DNA from: Spirochaetales bacterium
GTDB taxonomy: Bacteria > Spirochaetota > Spirochaetia > DSM-27196 > SLST01
Direction of reading: 5' to 3'
Length of the DNA stretch: 8,520 nt
Assembly: GCA_030642995.1 (NCBI GenBank)
Contig: DAOWMR010000103.1
Coordinates: 1-8,520, forward strand
Shown piece by piece: positions 1 through 6,942 of the stretch (positions are counted from its first letter, which is position 1; every line of letters starts with the position of its first letter). A model generated the notes under the pieces. It worked only from the letters and a program-made list of their open reading frames with translations. It was not told where the DNA came from and ran no database searches. The translations under genes were made by a program, and so were the position numbers.

Positions 1-860
1 ATTGCGCCCTCCTTGAGTCTCTCGGTATTCAAACCGCATTCGTGACCGTTCCCGGGCACATCTTCGTTGCATTCGATCTGGGAGTATCCGCCGAAGAAGC
101 ACGGGGCGTCATTGCCAATCCCGATGATCTGATTCTGGTGGGAAACACAACGTGGGTGCCTGTGGAAGTCACCCTTCGCGGAGAAGGCTTTCTTGCTGCG
201 TGGCGGGCCGGTGCCGCTCAGTGGCACGCGAGTCGTGCCCTTGGCCAGGCAGGATTCTATCCGATTCACGGCGGCTGGGAGACCTATCCACCCGTGGGAC
301 TCCCTGGAAGTATTGATCTTGACCTTCCGGACAGCGGCCGGATCAGCAATGCGTTCTCCTTGGAACTTGCGTCGTTCGTTGATGAGCAGATCGACACATT
401 GTCGGCTCCCATCCTGCGACGAATTGAGACGAACCCGGGTAGCCCGGCCTTGCCCAACCGTTTGGGAATACTCTACGCCCGATATGGCGAAGTCGACCGG
501 GCTATTTCCTCTTTCGATCAGGCGCTCAGCATTCGGGTGGATTACGTTCCCGCGATGGTGAACCTGGCGAATGCGCACTATCTGGCCGGGGATCTCGATT
601 CCGCACTGGATCAGTACCGGACAGCTGACACGATTGACCCGGATCGGCCCGACGTTCTTGTCGGATTGTCGCGGGTGCAAAACGACCTGGGCCACAATGA
701 GGCATCCCGGCAGACCCTGGCGCGGCTGGAACAGGTCGACCACAGTTTGGCCGCTCGCATTGGGGGGACCCATGCCGCGGGCAGCGCGACCGGGAGGGCC
801 GCAGGCTTCGCCGGCCCGGGCGACGCGCTCCTGTGGAGTGATGAGACGGAGGACAATTGA
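1..860 (+). CDS. Transglutaminase-like protein with C-terminal TPR repeats, 5' end cut off by window edge
   Basis: The frame is open from base 3 to the TGA at 858-860, so the GTG at 42 is not the start and the gene begins before the window. The first visible residues (LLESLGIQTAFVTVPGHIF) match the histidine segment of transglutaminase-like cysteine peptidase folds. The His codon is at 57-59, followed by a TWVPVEVT strand that usually carries the third polar residue. The nucleophilic Cys segment would lie upstream and is not visible, so activity cannot be judged. From about base 430 to 745 there are roughly three TPR-like helical repeats, including LGILYARYGEVDRAISSFDQ and LANAHYLAGDLDSALDQY. 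The last 40 residues are Gly/Ala-rich and look disordered. It is directly followed by the caspase gene, indicating one transcript. The family role is peptide-bond cleavage, transfer or scaffolding; an extracytoplasmic location is inferred from its partner only. Confidence 0.8.
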   Translation, partial: CALLESLGIQTAFVTVPGHIFVAFDLGVSAEEARGVIANPDDLILVGNTTWVPVEVTLRGEGFLAAWRAGAAQWHASRALGQAGFYPIHGGWETYPPVGLPGSIDLDLPDSGRISNAFSLELASFVDEQIDTLSAPILRRIETNPGSPALPNRLGILYARYGEVDRAISSFDQALSIRVDYVPAMVNLANAHYLAGDLDSALDQYRTADTIDPDRPDVLVGLSRVQNDLGHNEASRQTLARLEQVDHSLAARIGGTHAAGSATGRAAGFAGPGDALLWSDETEDN

Positions 861-881
861 AATGCCAATTGAACACTCTCC

Positions 882-889
882 GAGGGAAG
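882..889 (+). promoter_or_regulatory. Shine-Dalgarno site for the caspase gene
   Basis: GAGGGAAG lies five bases before the ATG at 895 and supports that start. A second good site, GGAGG at 848-852 inside the end of the upstream gene, is nine bases before an in-frame ATG at 862, which would add eleven residues (MPIEHSPREVL) before the signal peptide. The 895 start is preferred because it begins with a standard MKK signal-peptide n-region. Confidence 0.6.
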
Positions 890-894
890 TACTG

Positions 895-3800
895 ATGAAG
901 AAGATGCTGATGTCTGTGTTCCTGCTCCTTTGCTCGCTTGCTGCGGGCTTCGGCCAAGAGACCAGACTGGTGATTCAGAGCACTCACACCGGTATGCCTG
1001 CCAGCATCGGAGCGCTGGCCGTCAGCCAATATGATGAGTATCTGGTTACCGGCGGACTCGATCAGACCATCAAGGTCTACAACCTGACAACCAACACCCT
1101 CTTGAGAACCTTGACGGGGCATGCGGGCATGGTTGATGCGCTGGCGTTTGCCGACGGGGAAAGAATGCTGGTCTCCGGAGACGAGACCGGACTGCTCATG
1201 GTCTGGGACCTGGAGTCGGGACGTCTTCTGAAGAGGGTTGAGCTACCCGATCCGATTAACTGTGTCATCTACGACGACGGTGTTGCCTACATCGGAGGGG
1301 GGGATACCGGGAGCCAGGACGGCTACGTATGGGCCTGCGACCTGGACTCCGGTGACATTTCCTACACAACCTCTGTCCTGGGCCCCGTAAGGACCCTGAT
1401 CTTCCCCGCCCAGGAGAGCTACCTTCTGGCCGGTACTGGTGCGGCCGCCAACATGATGGGCGAAGAGGTGTTCGGTCTGAGTTCGATATATCGAATCCGC
1501 AGAGACACCGGCGATGTGATTGAGGAACTCTCCATTCCCGAGGAGGACGGGCGCAAACCCATTATGGAGCTGGTTCCCGTCTCCGACGGCGAGTTCTGTT
1601 CGGTCAATATGGACGGTTTTGTGCGGCTCTGGACTACCGAGCCGGAGTCGTCCCGCAGAATCGGGCAGGGACCGGAGTGGCCGGATTCGGCGAAACTGAT
1701 TCTGGAGAGATACCTGACCGTTACCAACGGCAGTGAGTACTTCATCTACGATCTCACGACCGACGAACTGACGTATTCCGGAGAACTGGACATTCCTGAG
1801 AGGCGATTCCCGGGAAAACGGACCGTCCTTGCGAACACCGCTCTGGTTTCTTACGTCTCTGAACAGGTCAGCGGTCGATTGATCCGTGCCGACCTGGAAA
1901 CCAGGACCTGGGTACAGCCGGTTCGGCTGCCCCATCTGTCCTTCGCGACGGACTTCGTTTTCACTCCAGACGGCTCAGGACTGATCGCCGCGTATCAGGA
2001 CGGCACCGTCAAGCTGTTCGACCTGGAGACCTTCTCCCTGACCTACTCGCTCCAGATGTATGCTTGCCGCACCGGATCCCAGTTTCGCTCCGTCCTGGCG
2101 ATGAATCCAAGTGGCACGCTGATGGCGGTTTCCCAGGAAGAAGGATCGATCGGATTCTACGATCCGCGGACATTCCAGGAGGTCGATTGGATGATCGTCG
2201 ATGAATATGGGACTACGCCCGCTTCATCACTCGGTTTTCTGGATGAGGATCTGCTGTATACCTTCGCGGAGGAGGACTTCTTCGACGACCCGTACTTCGT
2301 CCTTTACGATACAGAAGCCGGAAGGGCCACGTATGCCGCCGAACGGCTCTCCCTTGGGTTGCAGGAGATTGACGGGGGCCGGCACCTCTTCTTTGGATAT
2401 ACCCCTTTCACAACAAGGTCTCAGGAGCCCCGCAAGGTAGTCCCCGTATCCGGAATCGGTAACACAGAGTCACTTGAGTCGTTGTCCCCCACCGGACAAA
2501 TTGATGTCGGATCAGGTCGCTACTACGCCACCACCACGTCGGACCAGTTGTGGGTTGTTGAGAAGCACTCGGGCCGGTCTGTCCAGTATCCTCGGCGTGA
2601 AGGATTGGTGTCGTCGCTCGCTATCAGCCCAGACGACGGTACCTGCGCTCTGGGCTATGCAAACGGCGATCTGGTGCTGATTGATACGACAAGCGGCCGC
2701 GAGATTACTCGTACCGGGGGAGACAACCAGGCGATTCTCAAAGTCGCCTTCTCTCCTGACAGCCGCTACTGCGTTGCAGCGTACGACGCCGGAAGCATCA
2801 GAGTACTCAACACGGAGAATCTGGAAGCCGTCAATATTCTCTCCTTCGACCAGCAATGGCTTGTTTATACCGATGACGGCTACTTCGACTGCTCGGCCAA
2901 TGGGTTCCAGATGGTCGGTATCACACGAGGCCTTGACAGTCTTTCGCTGGACCAGGAGGCAGTCTACCGAAATCGGCCCGACCTGATTTTGGAGCGGATG
3001 GGTGCCGGCGGTGAGCCGCTGCAGCAGTTCTTTCGCAGGAAGTACCTCTACCGACTCGCCCTGATGGAACCTTTTTCCACGCCGCTGCCTCGACGACTGT
3101 CGGACGATATCCTGATGCAACTCACCGACGATGAGAGGGCAACACTCCCGTCGACTCAGGAATGGCGGAACGGAGAAGCCGACTGGAGCAGTCTGTCGGT
3201 GCTGCAACAGCACTCTCTGCTCCAGAACAGGCAGGTCCATGATGCTTTGGTGGCATACCTGACCAATGACGTGCGGCTCCCCGGGATACATGTGGAGGAT
3301 ATCATCCGGCTGGACGACGGGGTCACAGCTACGCTCAGGATGGAAGGAGGGAGTTTCCCCATTGACCGTTGCCAGGTGGAGGTGAACAACGTTGCAATCC
3401 TGGGCGAGTTGGGGAGAGAGATCGTCGAGCCGGTTGTTTCAATCACCGTTCCCCTCTCTTCCGGCGACAATCGGGTGGAATTTTCCTGTGTGGATACGGC
3501 CGGGCTGGAATCGGCGAAGGTCGTCCGCAATTTCCACAGCGATGAGACAAGGACAGGAGATTTGATCTTCATCGGATTTGGCGTCTCCGACTATGAGGAC
3601 GACTCACTGGATCTCAAATACGCCGCGAAAGATGTTGCCGATATGAGAGATACCTTCGATCTCATGTCGCACGAGTACTACTCGACTGTCCGTAGCTATG
3701 GCTTCTATGACTCCCAGGTCAATGCCGCCACAATGGAGCAGGCCAGGGAGATCCTCAGCCAGACCAGAGTGGAAGACACGGTGGTTATGATGGTTGCCGG

Positions 3801-4440
3801 TCACGGTATTCAGCTTGTCGAAGGAACTCCGGAGTACTTCTTTGTTCCCGCTGCAGCCAATCTCAACGACATCCGCGCCACCGGCTTTCCCTTCACCGAT
3901 TTTGAGCAGCTCCTGGACGGTATTCCAGCCAGGACAAGGGTGATGCTCATTGATACATGTGAGTCGGGAGTGGCCGATGAGGAGACGCTTCATCTGGTGA
4001 GCAGCAGACTGCCCACAGGTGCCCAGGCCAGAGGATTGCGAGTCATTCAGGCGGAGTCGACAGCGATGCCATTCCGGTACACCGGGACCAGGAACCGCTA
4101 CATCTTCCGCAACATACTGCAGGTGAACGGCAGCATCGTGATGTCCTCCAGCCGCGCGAACCAGTTCTCATATGAGTCCGATCTGATCCAAAACGGTTTC
4201 TTCACCCAAGGAATCCTGCTCGCTCTGGGACGAATTGGAGAAGAGGTCGATCTGGACTCGCTGACACCAGAGCAGAGAGCTGCTTGGGATCGGGTGTTTG
4301 CCGACATAGCGGGCTACTCCAAGAACGAGCTGATTACGCAAGTCTCCAATTGGGTGCAGGGACAGACCGGCGAGCTACAGAGTCCCGGCATCGATCGGGA
4401 CAACCCGGATATTGATGTCACCATCCCGGTCGTGTGGTAG
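895..4440 (+). CDS. Secreted WD40/beta-propeller protein with C-terminal caspase-like (peptidase C14) domain
   Basis: The product is 1181 residues from the ATG at 895. A Sec signal peptide is plain (MKKMLMSVFLLLCSLAAGFG, cleavage near residue 20). WD40-type blades are seen at about residues 35-115 (VTGGLDQTIKVYNL, LVSGDETGLLMVWDLESG), 350-385 and 572-650 (AISPDDGTCALGYANGDLVL), with degenerate blades between. A linker typical of WD40-caspase proteins follows at about 653 (WLVYTDDGYFDCSANG), then an Ig-like segment at about 797-885. The caspase domain covers about 888-1181, with the His of VAGHGIQ at residue 970 and the Cys of LIDTCESG at residue 1022; both catalytic residues are intact, and SSSRANQFSYES begins the small-subunit-like part. 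The family cleaves after acidic or basic residues; the substrate is unknown. The propellers probably bind partners. It forms an operon with the upstream transglutaminase-like gene. An upstream extension of the frame to 571 overlaps that gene and is unlikely. Confidence 0.9.
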   Translation: MKKMLMSVFLLLCSLAAGFGQETRLVIQSTHTGMPASIGALAVSQYDEYLVTGGLDQTIKVYNLTTNTLLRTLTGHAGMVDALAFADGERMLVSGDETGLLMVWDLESGRLLKRVELPDPINCVIYDDGVAYIGGGDTGSQDGYVWACDLDSGDISYTTSVLGPVRTLIFPAQESYLLAGTGAAANMMGEEVFGLSSIYRIRRDTGDVIEELSIPEEDGRKPIMELVPVSDGEFCSVNMDGFVRLWTTEPESSRRIGQGPEWPDSAKLILERYLTVTNGSEYFIYDLTTDELTYSGELDIPERRFPGKRTVLANTALVSYVSEQVSGRLIRADLETRTWVQPVRLPHLSFATDFVFTPDGSGLIAAYQDGTVKLFDLETFSLTYSLQMYACRTGSQFRSVLAMNPSGTLMAVSQEEGSIGFYDPRTFQEVDWMIVDEYGTTPASSLGFLDEDLLYTFAEEDFFDDPYFVLYDTEAGRATYAAERLSLGLQEIDGGRHLFFGYTPFTTRSQEPRKVVPVSGIGNTESLESLSPTGQIDVGSGRYYATTTSDQLWVVEKHSGRSVQYPRREGLVSSLAISPDDGTCALGYANGDLVLIDTTSGREITRTGGDNQAILKVAFSPDSRYCVAAYDAGSIRVLNTENLEAVNILSFDQQWLVYTDDGYFDCSANGFQMVGITRGLDSLSLDQEAVYRNRPDLILERMGAGGEPLQQFFRRKYLYRLALMEPFSTPLPRRLSDDILMQLTDDERATLPSTQEWRNGEADWSSLSVLQQHSLLQNRQVHDALVAYLTNDVRLPGIHVEDIIRLDDGVTATLRMEGGSFPIDRCQVEVNNVAILGELGREIVEPVVSITVPLSSGDNRVEFSCVDTAGLESAKVVRNFHSDETRTGDLIFIGFGVSDYEDDSLDLKYAAKDVADMRDTFDLMSHEYYSTVRSYGFYDSQVNAATMEQAREILSQTRVEDTVVMMVAGHGIQLVEGTPEYFFVPAAANLNDIRATGFPFTDFEQLLDGIPARTRVMLIDTCESGVADEETLHLVSSRLPTGAQARGLRVIQAESTAMPFRYTGTRNRYIFRNILQVNGSIVMSSSRANQFSYESDLIQNGFFTQGILLALGRIGEEVDLDSLTPEQRAAWDRVFADIAGYSKNELITQVSNWVQGQTGELQSPGIDRDNPDIDVTIPVVW

Positions 4441-4445
4441 GGGAC

Positions 4446-4464
4446 GGCCGGTCAGTACCGGGCC
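4446..4464 (+). terminator. Weak terminator-like hairpin after the caspase gene
   Basis: Five bases after the TAG, CCGGT (4448-4452) pairs with ACCGG (4457-4461) around a CAGT loop, and GG/CC pairs extend it past one bulged G. Only two T follow, so intrinsic termination is doubtful. It may simply stabilise the 3' end of the message. Confidence 0.25.
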
Positions 4465-4482
4465 TTCGACGTTCTGCGCGCC

Positions 4483-4602
4483 TCATCCCCAACATAGGTC
4501 CCATGCATGGTGGCACCGTGATTCACCCGGCAGGATCACCAACGGAAGCGTCCCCTTGCCAAACGCGATGTGGTTCATCTCCTCGGTGTCGGAGATCTTC
4601 AT
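4483..4602 (-). pseudogene. Remnant resembling the N-terminus of an alpha/beta-hydrolase
   Basis: Read from ATG 4602 to TGA 4483 this gives 39 residues. The middle part, MNHIAFGKGTLPLVILPG, resembles the first strand and oxyanion-hole region (…PLVILPG…) that opens many alpha/beta-hydrolases. After LPG the expected family sequence (often GLGDGL) is absent and the frame soon ends. The nucleophile elbow and the rest of the fold, about 200 residues, are missing. The frame also runs a few codons upstream of the ATG (ADLGNRLIDTS) before a TAG, so the true start may differ. I read it as the scar of a gene cut off near the caspase locus. A chance short ORF is the alternative. Confidence 0.3.
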
Positions 4603-4991
4603 GCTTGTGTCTATCAGGCGGTTGCCCAGGTCTGCCTACGAGAACCGGCTTGCCGATTATAGTCCATACCGTAATCTGCTGGTGAAGCGCATCAAGCAGA
4701 CAACGGTAATTACAGCTACCCCACTCCCATTGCCAACGGGAGTTGGTCGGAGTTCGGCCTCATCACGGCAAATGGAAGTAAAACCTATCCGGCGGGAAGC
4801 TGAAAACCGGGCTCGAAACCGGACTTCGCTAAACGAGGGCGCGTGAGTCTCGACTGAAGTCCCGATGGAGTTCGCGGTTCTTGCTGGCCACAAGGGCATT
4901 CCAGTAAGATTCGGGCGAATCGTGGACGGATACAGATCCAGCGGAGCGTAGCTATCCCGGCCGGAAACGCCGGTCAGAAAAGGAGAACACT
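4603..4991. other. Gene-free stretch between hydrolase remnant and transposase 3' end
   Basis: No convincing reading frame was found on either strand. A small hairpin, CCGGC (4957-4961) with GCCGG (4969-4973), lies about 20 bases beyond the transposase stop. It could be a terminator for the minus strand or part of an IS91-type oriIS end, but no diagnostic end sequence was recognised. Confidence 0.4.
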
Positions 4992-5098
4992 TCAGTTCGG
5001 CAGCGCCGGATCGAAATCCCGCGGTGCGCGCCCTGTCTTGACCAGGTGAGCCAGGATGTCGCGTATCTCGATCGGATCCTGGATAACCGCAGATGACT

Positions 5099-5147
5099 GC
5101 AGTTCGGCTTGGCCGAACTGCCGGCAGTTTCGCGACCGCGAAACTGC
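5099..5147. repeat. Double-hairpin element B (49 bp) inside transposase
   Basis: Two perfect hairpins are separated by CG. The first is GCAGTTCGGC (5099-5108), loop TTG, GCCGAACTGC (5112-5121). The second is GCAGTTTCGC (5124-5133), loop GACC, GCGAAACTGC (5138-5147). It splits the transposase after the CPKCG zinc motif; the family sequence resumes (AVIQDPIEIRD) in another frame just beyond it. Confidence 0.85.
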
Positions 5148-5439
5148 ACTTCATCCTCCCATCCGCACTTGGGACACACCAGCGGATCGATCTCGTAGAC
5201 CTTCGCGAGTAGCCGAGCCCATGCACGCTTGCGGTTGTTGACGGTGACTTCCTCGCCGTCATCCAGAGGCTCGAAGCCGGGATCATCCTGAACAGGAGTT
5301 TCAGGCAGATGTGAGGCTCGCCAGCCCTCAGGTGCACGAGCAGCAATGTGCGGCATCTGGGGCCAGCGCCCTTTCGTGCGCGATGAGTAGAGTCCGTATC
5401 GTCGGATCAGCTGGACTCGCCGGGGCGGCACAATGCTGT

Positions 5440-5486
5440 GCAGTTCGCGCCGCGAACTGCTGGACGAAGCCGCAGACGGCTTCGTC
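5440..5486. repeat. Double-hairpin element A (47 bp) inside transposase
   Basis: The first hairpin is GCAGTTCGC (5440-5448), loop GCC, GCGAACTGC (5452-5460). The spacer is TG. The second is GACGAAGCCG (5463-5472), loop CAGA, CGGCTTCGTC (5477-5486). It is read in frame in the transposase between FLAEAPV and VPPRRVQLIRRYG and adds about 17 low-complexity, Ser/Ala-rich residues where the family usually has only four or five (TQH). Confidence 0.85.
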
Positions 5487-5538
5487 ACGGGAGCTTCGGC
5501 CAAGAAGTCCAACGCGTCAAACAGGTGCACAATTCTCA

Positions 5539-5556
5539 ACCAACGCAAGCGTTGGT
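5539..5556. repeat. Single palindromic insertion D (18 bp) inside transposase
   Basis: ACCAACGC (5539-5546), loop AA, GCGTTGGT (5549-5556). On the coding strand it falls between HTKYSNYF and the ENVHLFDALDFLAE segment expected next. Removing it plus one T eight bases further on restores one continuous frame. It may be a half copy of the same type of element, or an unrelated palindrome. Confidence 0.55.
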
Positions 5557-6205
5557 CTGAAGTAGTTTGAATACTTCGTGTGGAACAACACCCGGCCCTT
5601 GAACGGTTCGTAGCGGATCTTCTTCAGTGACCCCGGGGGGCCGCGAGATGTACTGCGCAAGGCTTTCCCGGCTTCTGGTATCCGCGATCTTCACCGAGTT
5701 GCTGATGCTGAACCCGGAGTTGCGCCAGGATAGAAGGTTCCGCGCAAACTCCTCGGACAGGAGCTCCTTCTCCACCAGAAGCCAGATCACCCGTCTGCGG
5801 AAGACTTCTGTCATTGCCTGCAAGCCGGAAAACGGTATGCAGACGAACACGCCCCTTCGTCGAACCCTCCTTCCAGAACCAGGCAGTGGAAATGGGGATT
5901 CCAGCGCAGTTGGTCGCCGAAGGTCTGGTGTGCAATGATCACGCCCGGCAACACCTTTTTGCCAGCGGCTTCGGTGTAGAAATCCGTGATGATCGCACAG
6001 ATCAGCCGCGACACCTCCGCAAACAGCCTTCGGTCGTGGCGGAAAAACGGCCGTAGTGCCTTCGGCATCGTAAACACGAATTGCCGGTGCGGGAGGTCTA
6101 GGAGAACCTCGTTCGTCAGATGCTCGGTGAACAGCAGCGTTCGCTTCTGACTGCAGGATGGACACAGGGAGAAACCCTTACAGCTGAAGGGCCTGAATGT
6201 AGTCT

Positions 6206-6255
6206 GCAGAACGCCAGCAGGCGTTCTGCCGGCAGAAACCGAAGACGGTTTCTGC
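6206..6255. repeat. Double-hairpin element C (50 bp) inside transposase
   Basis: The first hairpin is GCAGAACGCC (6206-6215), loop AGCA, GGCGTTCTGC (6220-6229). The spacer is CG. The second is GCAGAAACCG (6232-6241), loop AAGA, CGGTTTCTGC (6246-6255). It separates the first zinc-binding pair (CTNPACGH) from DY-FRPFSCKGF, which are adjacent in intact relatives, and changes the frame. Confidence 0.88.
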
Positions 6256-6566
6256 GATGTCCGCACGCCGGGTTTGTACAGCGGATCCGTGCCACGCCGA
6301 GACGGTAATCTCCGCACGTCAGGAATCGCTCGCCGATGTCGCGGATGCGGTCCAGCCGGAACATGCCGTATGTGCTCGCGTATTTCTCGTCGTACAGGTC
6401 GCAGAAGTCGCCGAAGTGACGCTCGAAGATGTTGTGGAGCTGGTTGCGGCCCCGGGGGACGTAGCGATGACGTGAAGTCGTTCCAAACATCGGCGCGGCG
6501 GATGATGCCACGCAGAGGAATACAGGGACTCACACCATGCTGCTTCATTCACGATGATCGCCGGAG

Positions 6567-6627
6567 GCATAACATCGTCCATCGAGCAGTCGCGGCTGGC
6601 GCCGCGCAGCTCATGGATTCGTTATGC
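6567..6627 (+). other. attC-like integron recombination site 1
   Basis: GCATAAC (6567-6573) and GTTATGC (6621-6627) are exact inverted repeats that fit the R-box positions of attC (RYYYAAC / GTTRRRY, with one deviating base each). Inside, CCATcGAGC pairs with GCTCATGG with one unpaired C on the left arm, the asymmetric extra-helical base typical of attC. The centre is CGCGGC-TGGC-GCCGCG. The placement of the extra base matches classical aadA-type attC sites read on the plus strand, so the array runs left to right. The site is 61 bp, at the short end of the normal range. Confidence 0.7.
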
Positions 6628-6942
6628 TGCGGAGGAGAGTTCGTTCGCATGTGAGGGTACACCAACACCCACGACTGTGCACCGGACCGCAGACGGCAGC
6701 GAGAGGGCTTTGGGCGGAAAGACAGCCCCAGACGAAAGAAAGAGGAAGAAAAGGACAGGGAATTTCCAGACGCATGTGGCTGAAGCCGGGAACGACGTCT
6801 GTGTGGACGGGAGCGCCGGCGGGTCTGCTGACACAGGCTTGGGTTGCGGCCTTGGCCCGCGAACCACTTCAATTCGCCGCCGGTTGGACGCATCGCCGTT
6901 CCCGGCATTTCTCATCACTACGACGTCGATCGGTGGCCCGAA
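6628..6942. other. Gene-free left part of the cassette
   Basis: Reading frames here are open on several strands but none has a good start site, recognisable motif or convincing protein-like composition. It lies downstream of the minus-strand cassette gene and may be its 3' untranslated region or a decayed gene. Confidence 0.4.

Larger units (their letters stand above)
4992..6511 (-). pseudogene. IS91-family (HUH, Y2-type) transposase, interrupted by hairpin insertions and frameshifts
   Basis: Family motifs run in order but in shifting frames. The N-terminus is read from GTG 6511 or ATG 6490 (GRNQLHNIFERHFGDFC). A zinc-binding CTNPACGH is interrupted near 6256 and resumes as FRPFSCKGFSLCPSC. 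The HUH motif WNPHFHCLVLEGGF has its HFHC codons at 5883-5894. Then come VCIPFSGLQAMTEVFRRRVI, SLAQYISRPP, FDALDFLAE, the tyrosine segment RRYGLYSSRTKGRW (about 5364-5402), LLAKVYEIDPLVCPKCG (about 5158-5205) and AVIQDPIEIRDILAHLVKTG ending at a TGA (4992-4994). Frame breaks lie at about 6206-6255 (double hairpin), 5851-5857 (one G missing in a G run), 5631-5640 (one base extra in a G/C run), 5539-5556 (palindrome) and 5099-5147 (double hairpin). The double hairpin at 5440-5486 is tolerated in frame. Repaired, the protein would be about 440 residues, normal for the family. It is non-functional unless recoding occurs. Confidence 0.8.
4992..6511 (-). mobile_element. IS91-like insertion sequence, ends not resolved
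   Basis: The span given is only the transposase remnant. IS91 elements move by rolling-circle transposition, lack terminal inverted repeats and make no target duplication, so the ends cannot be found by symmetry. The element probably extends some way past both sides, bounded on the right by the attC site at 6567 and on the left by the hydrolase remnant. Confidence 0.55.

Noticed and set aside
571..894. Extended N-terminus of the caspase reading frame back to an ATG at 571
   Set aside because: It overlaps the TPR gene for 290 bases, its residues are the out-of-frame shadow of that gene, and it would bury the signal peptide.
5080..5155. Outer stem GATGA...TCATC around element B, which would make a three-way junction
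   Set aside because: No matching outer pairing exists around elements A or C, so it is probably chance.
4657..5346. Long minus-strand ORF of 229 codons
   Set aside because: Its composition is not protein-like and it crosses the real transposase frame; only a few residues near element B touch the gene, in the wrong frame.
5559..5577. Hairpin GAAGTA...TACTTC beside palindrome D, which could make D a double hairpin
   Set aside because: On the coding strand it encodes the normal family sequence KYSNYF, so it is native sequence rather than an insertion.
5099..6255. CRISPR array explanation for the repeated hairpins
   Set aside because: The units are far apart, differ in sequence, and have no regular spacers; they interrupt a recognisable gene.
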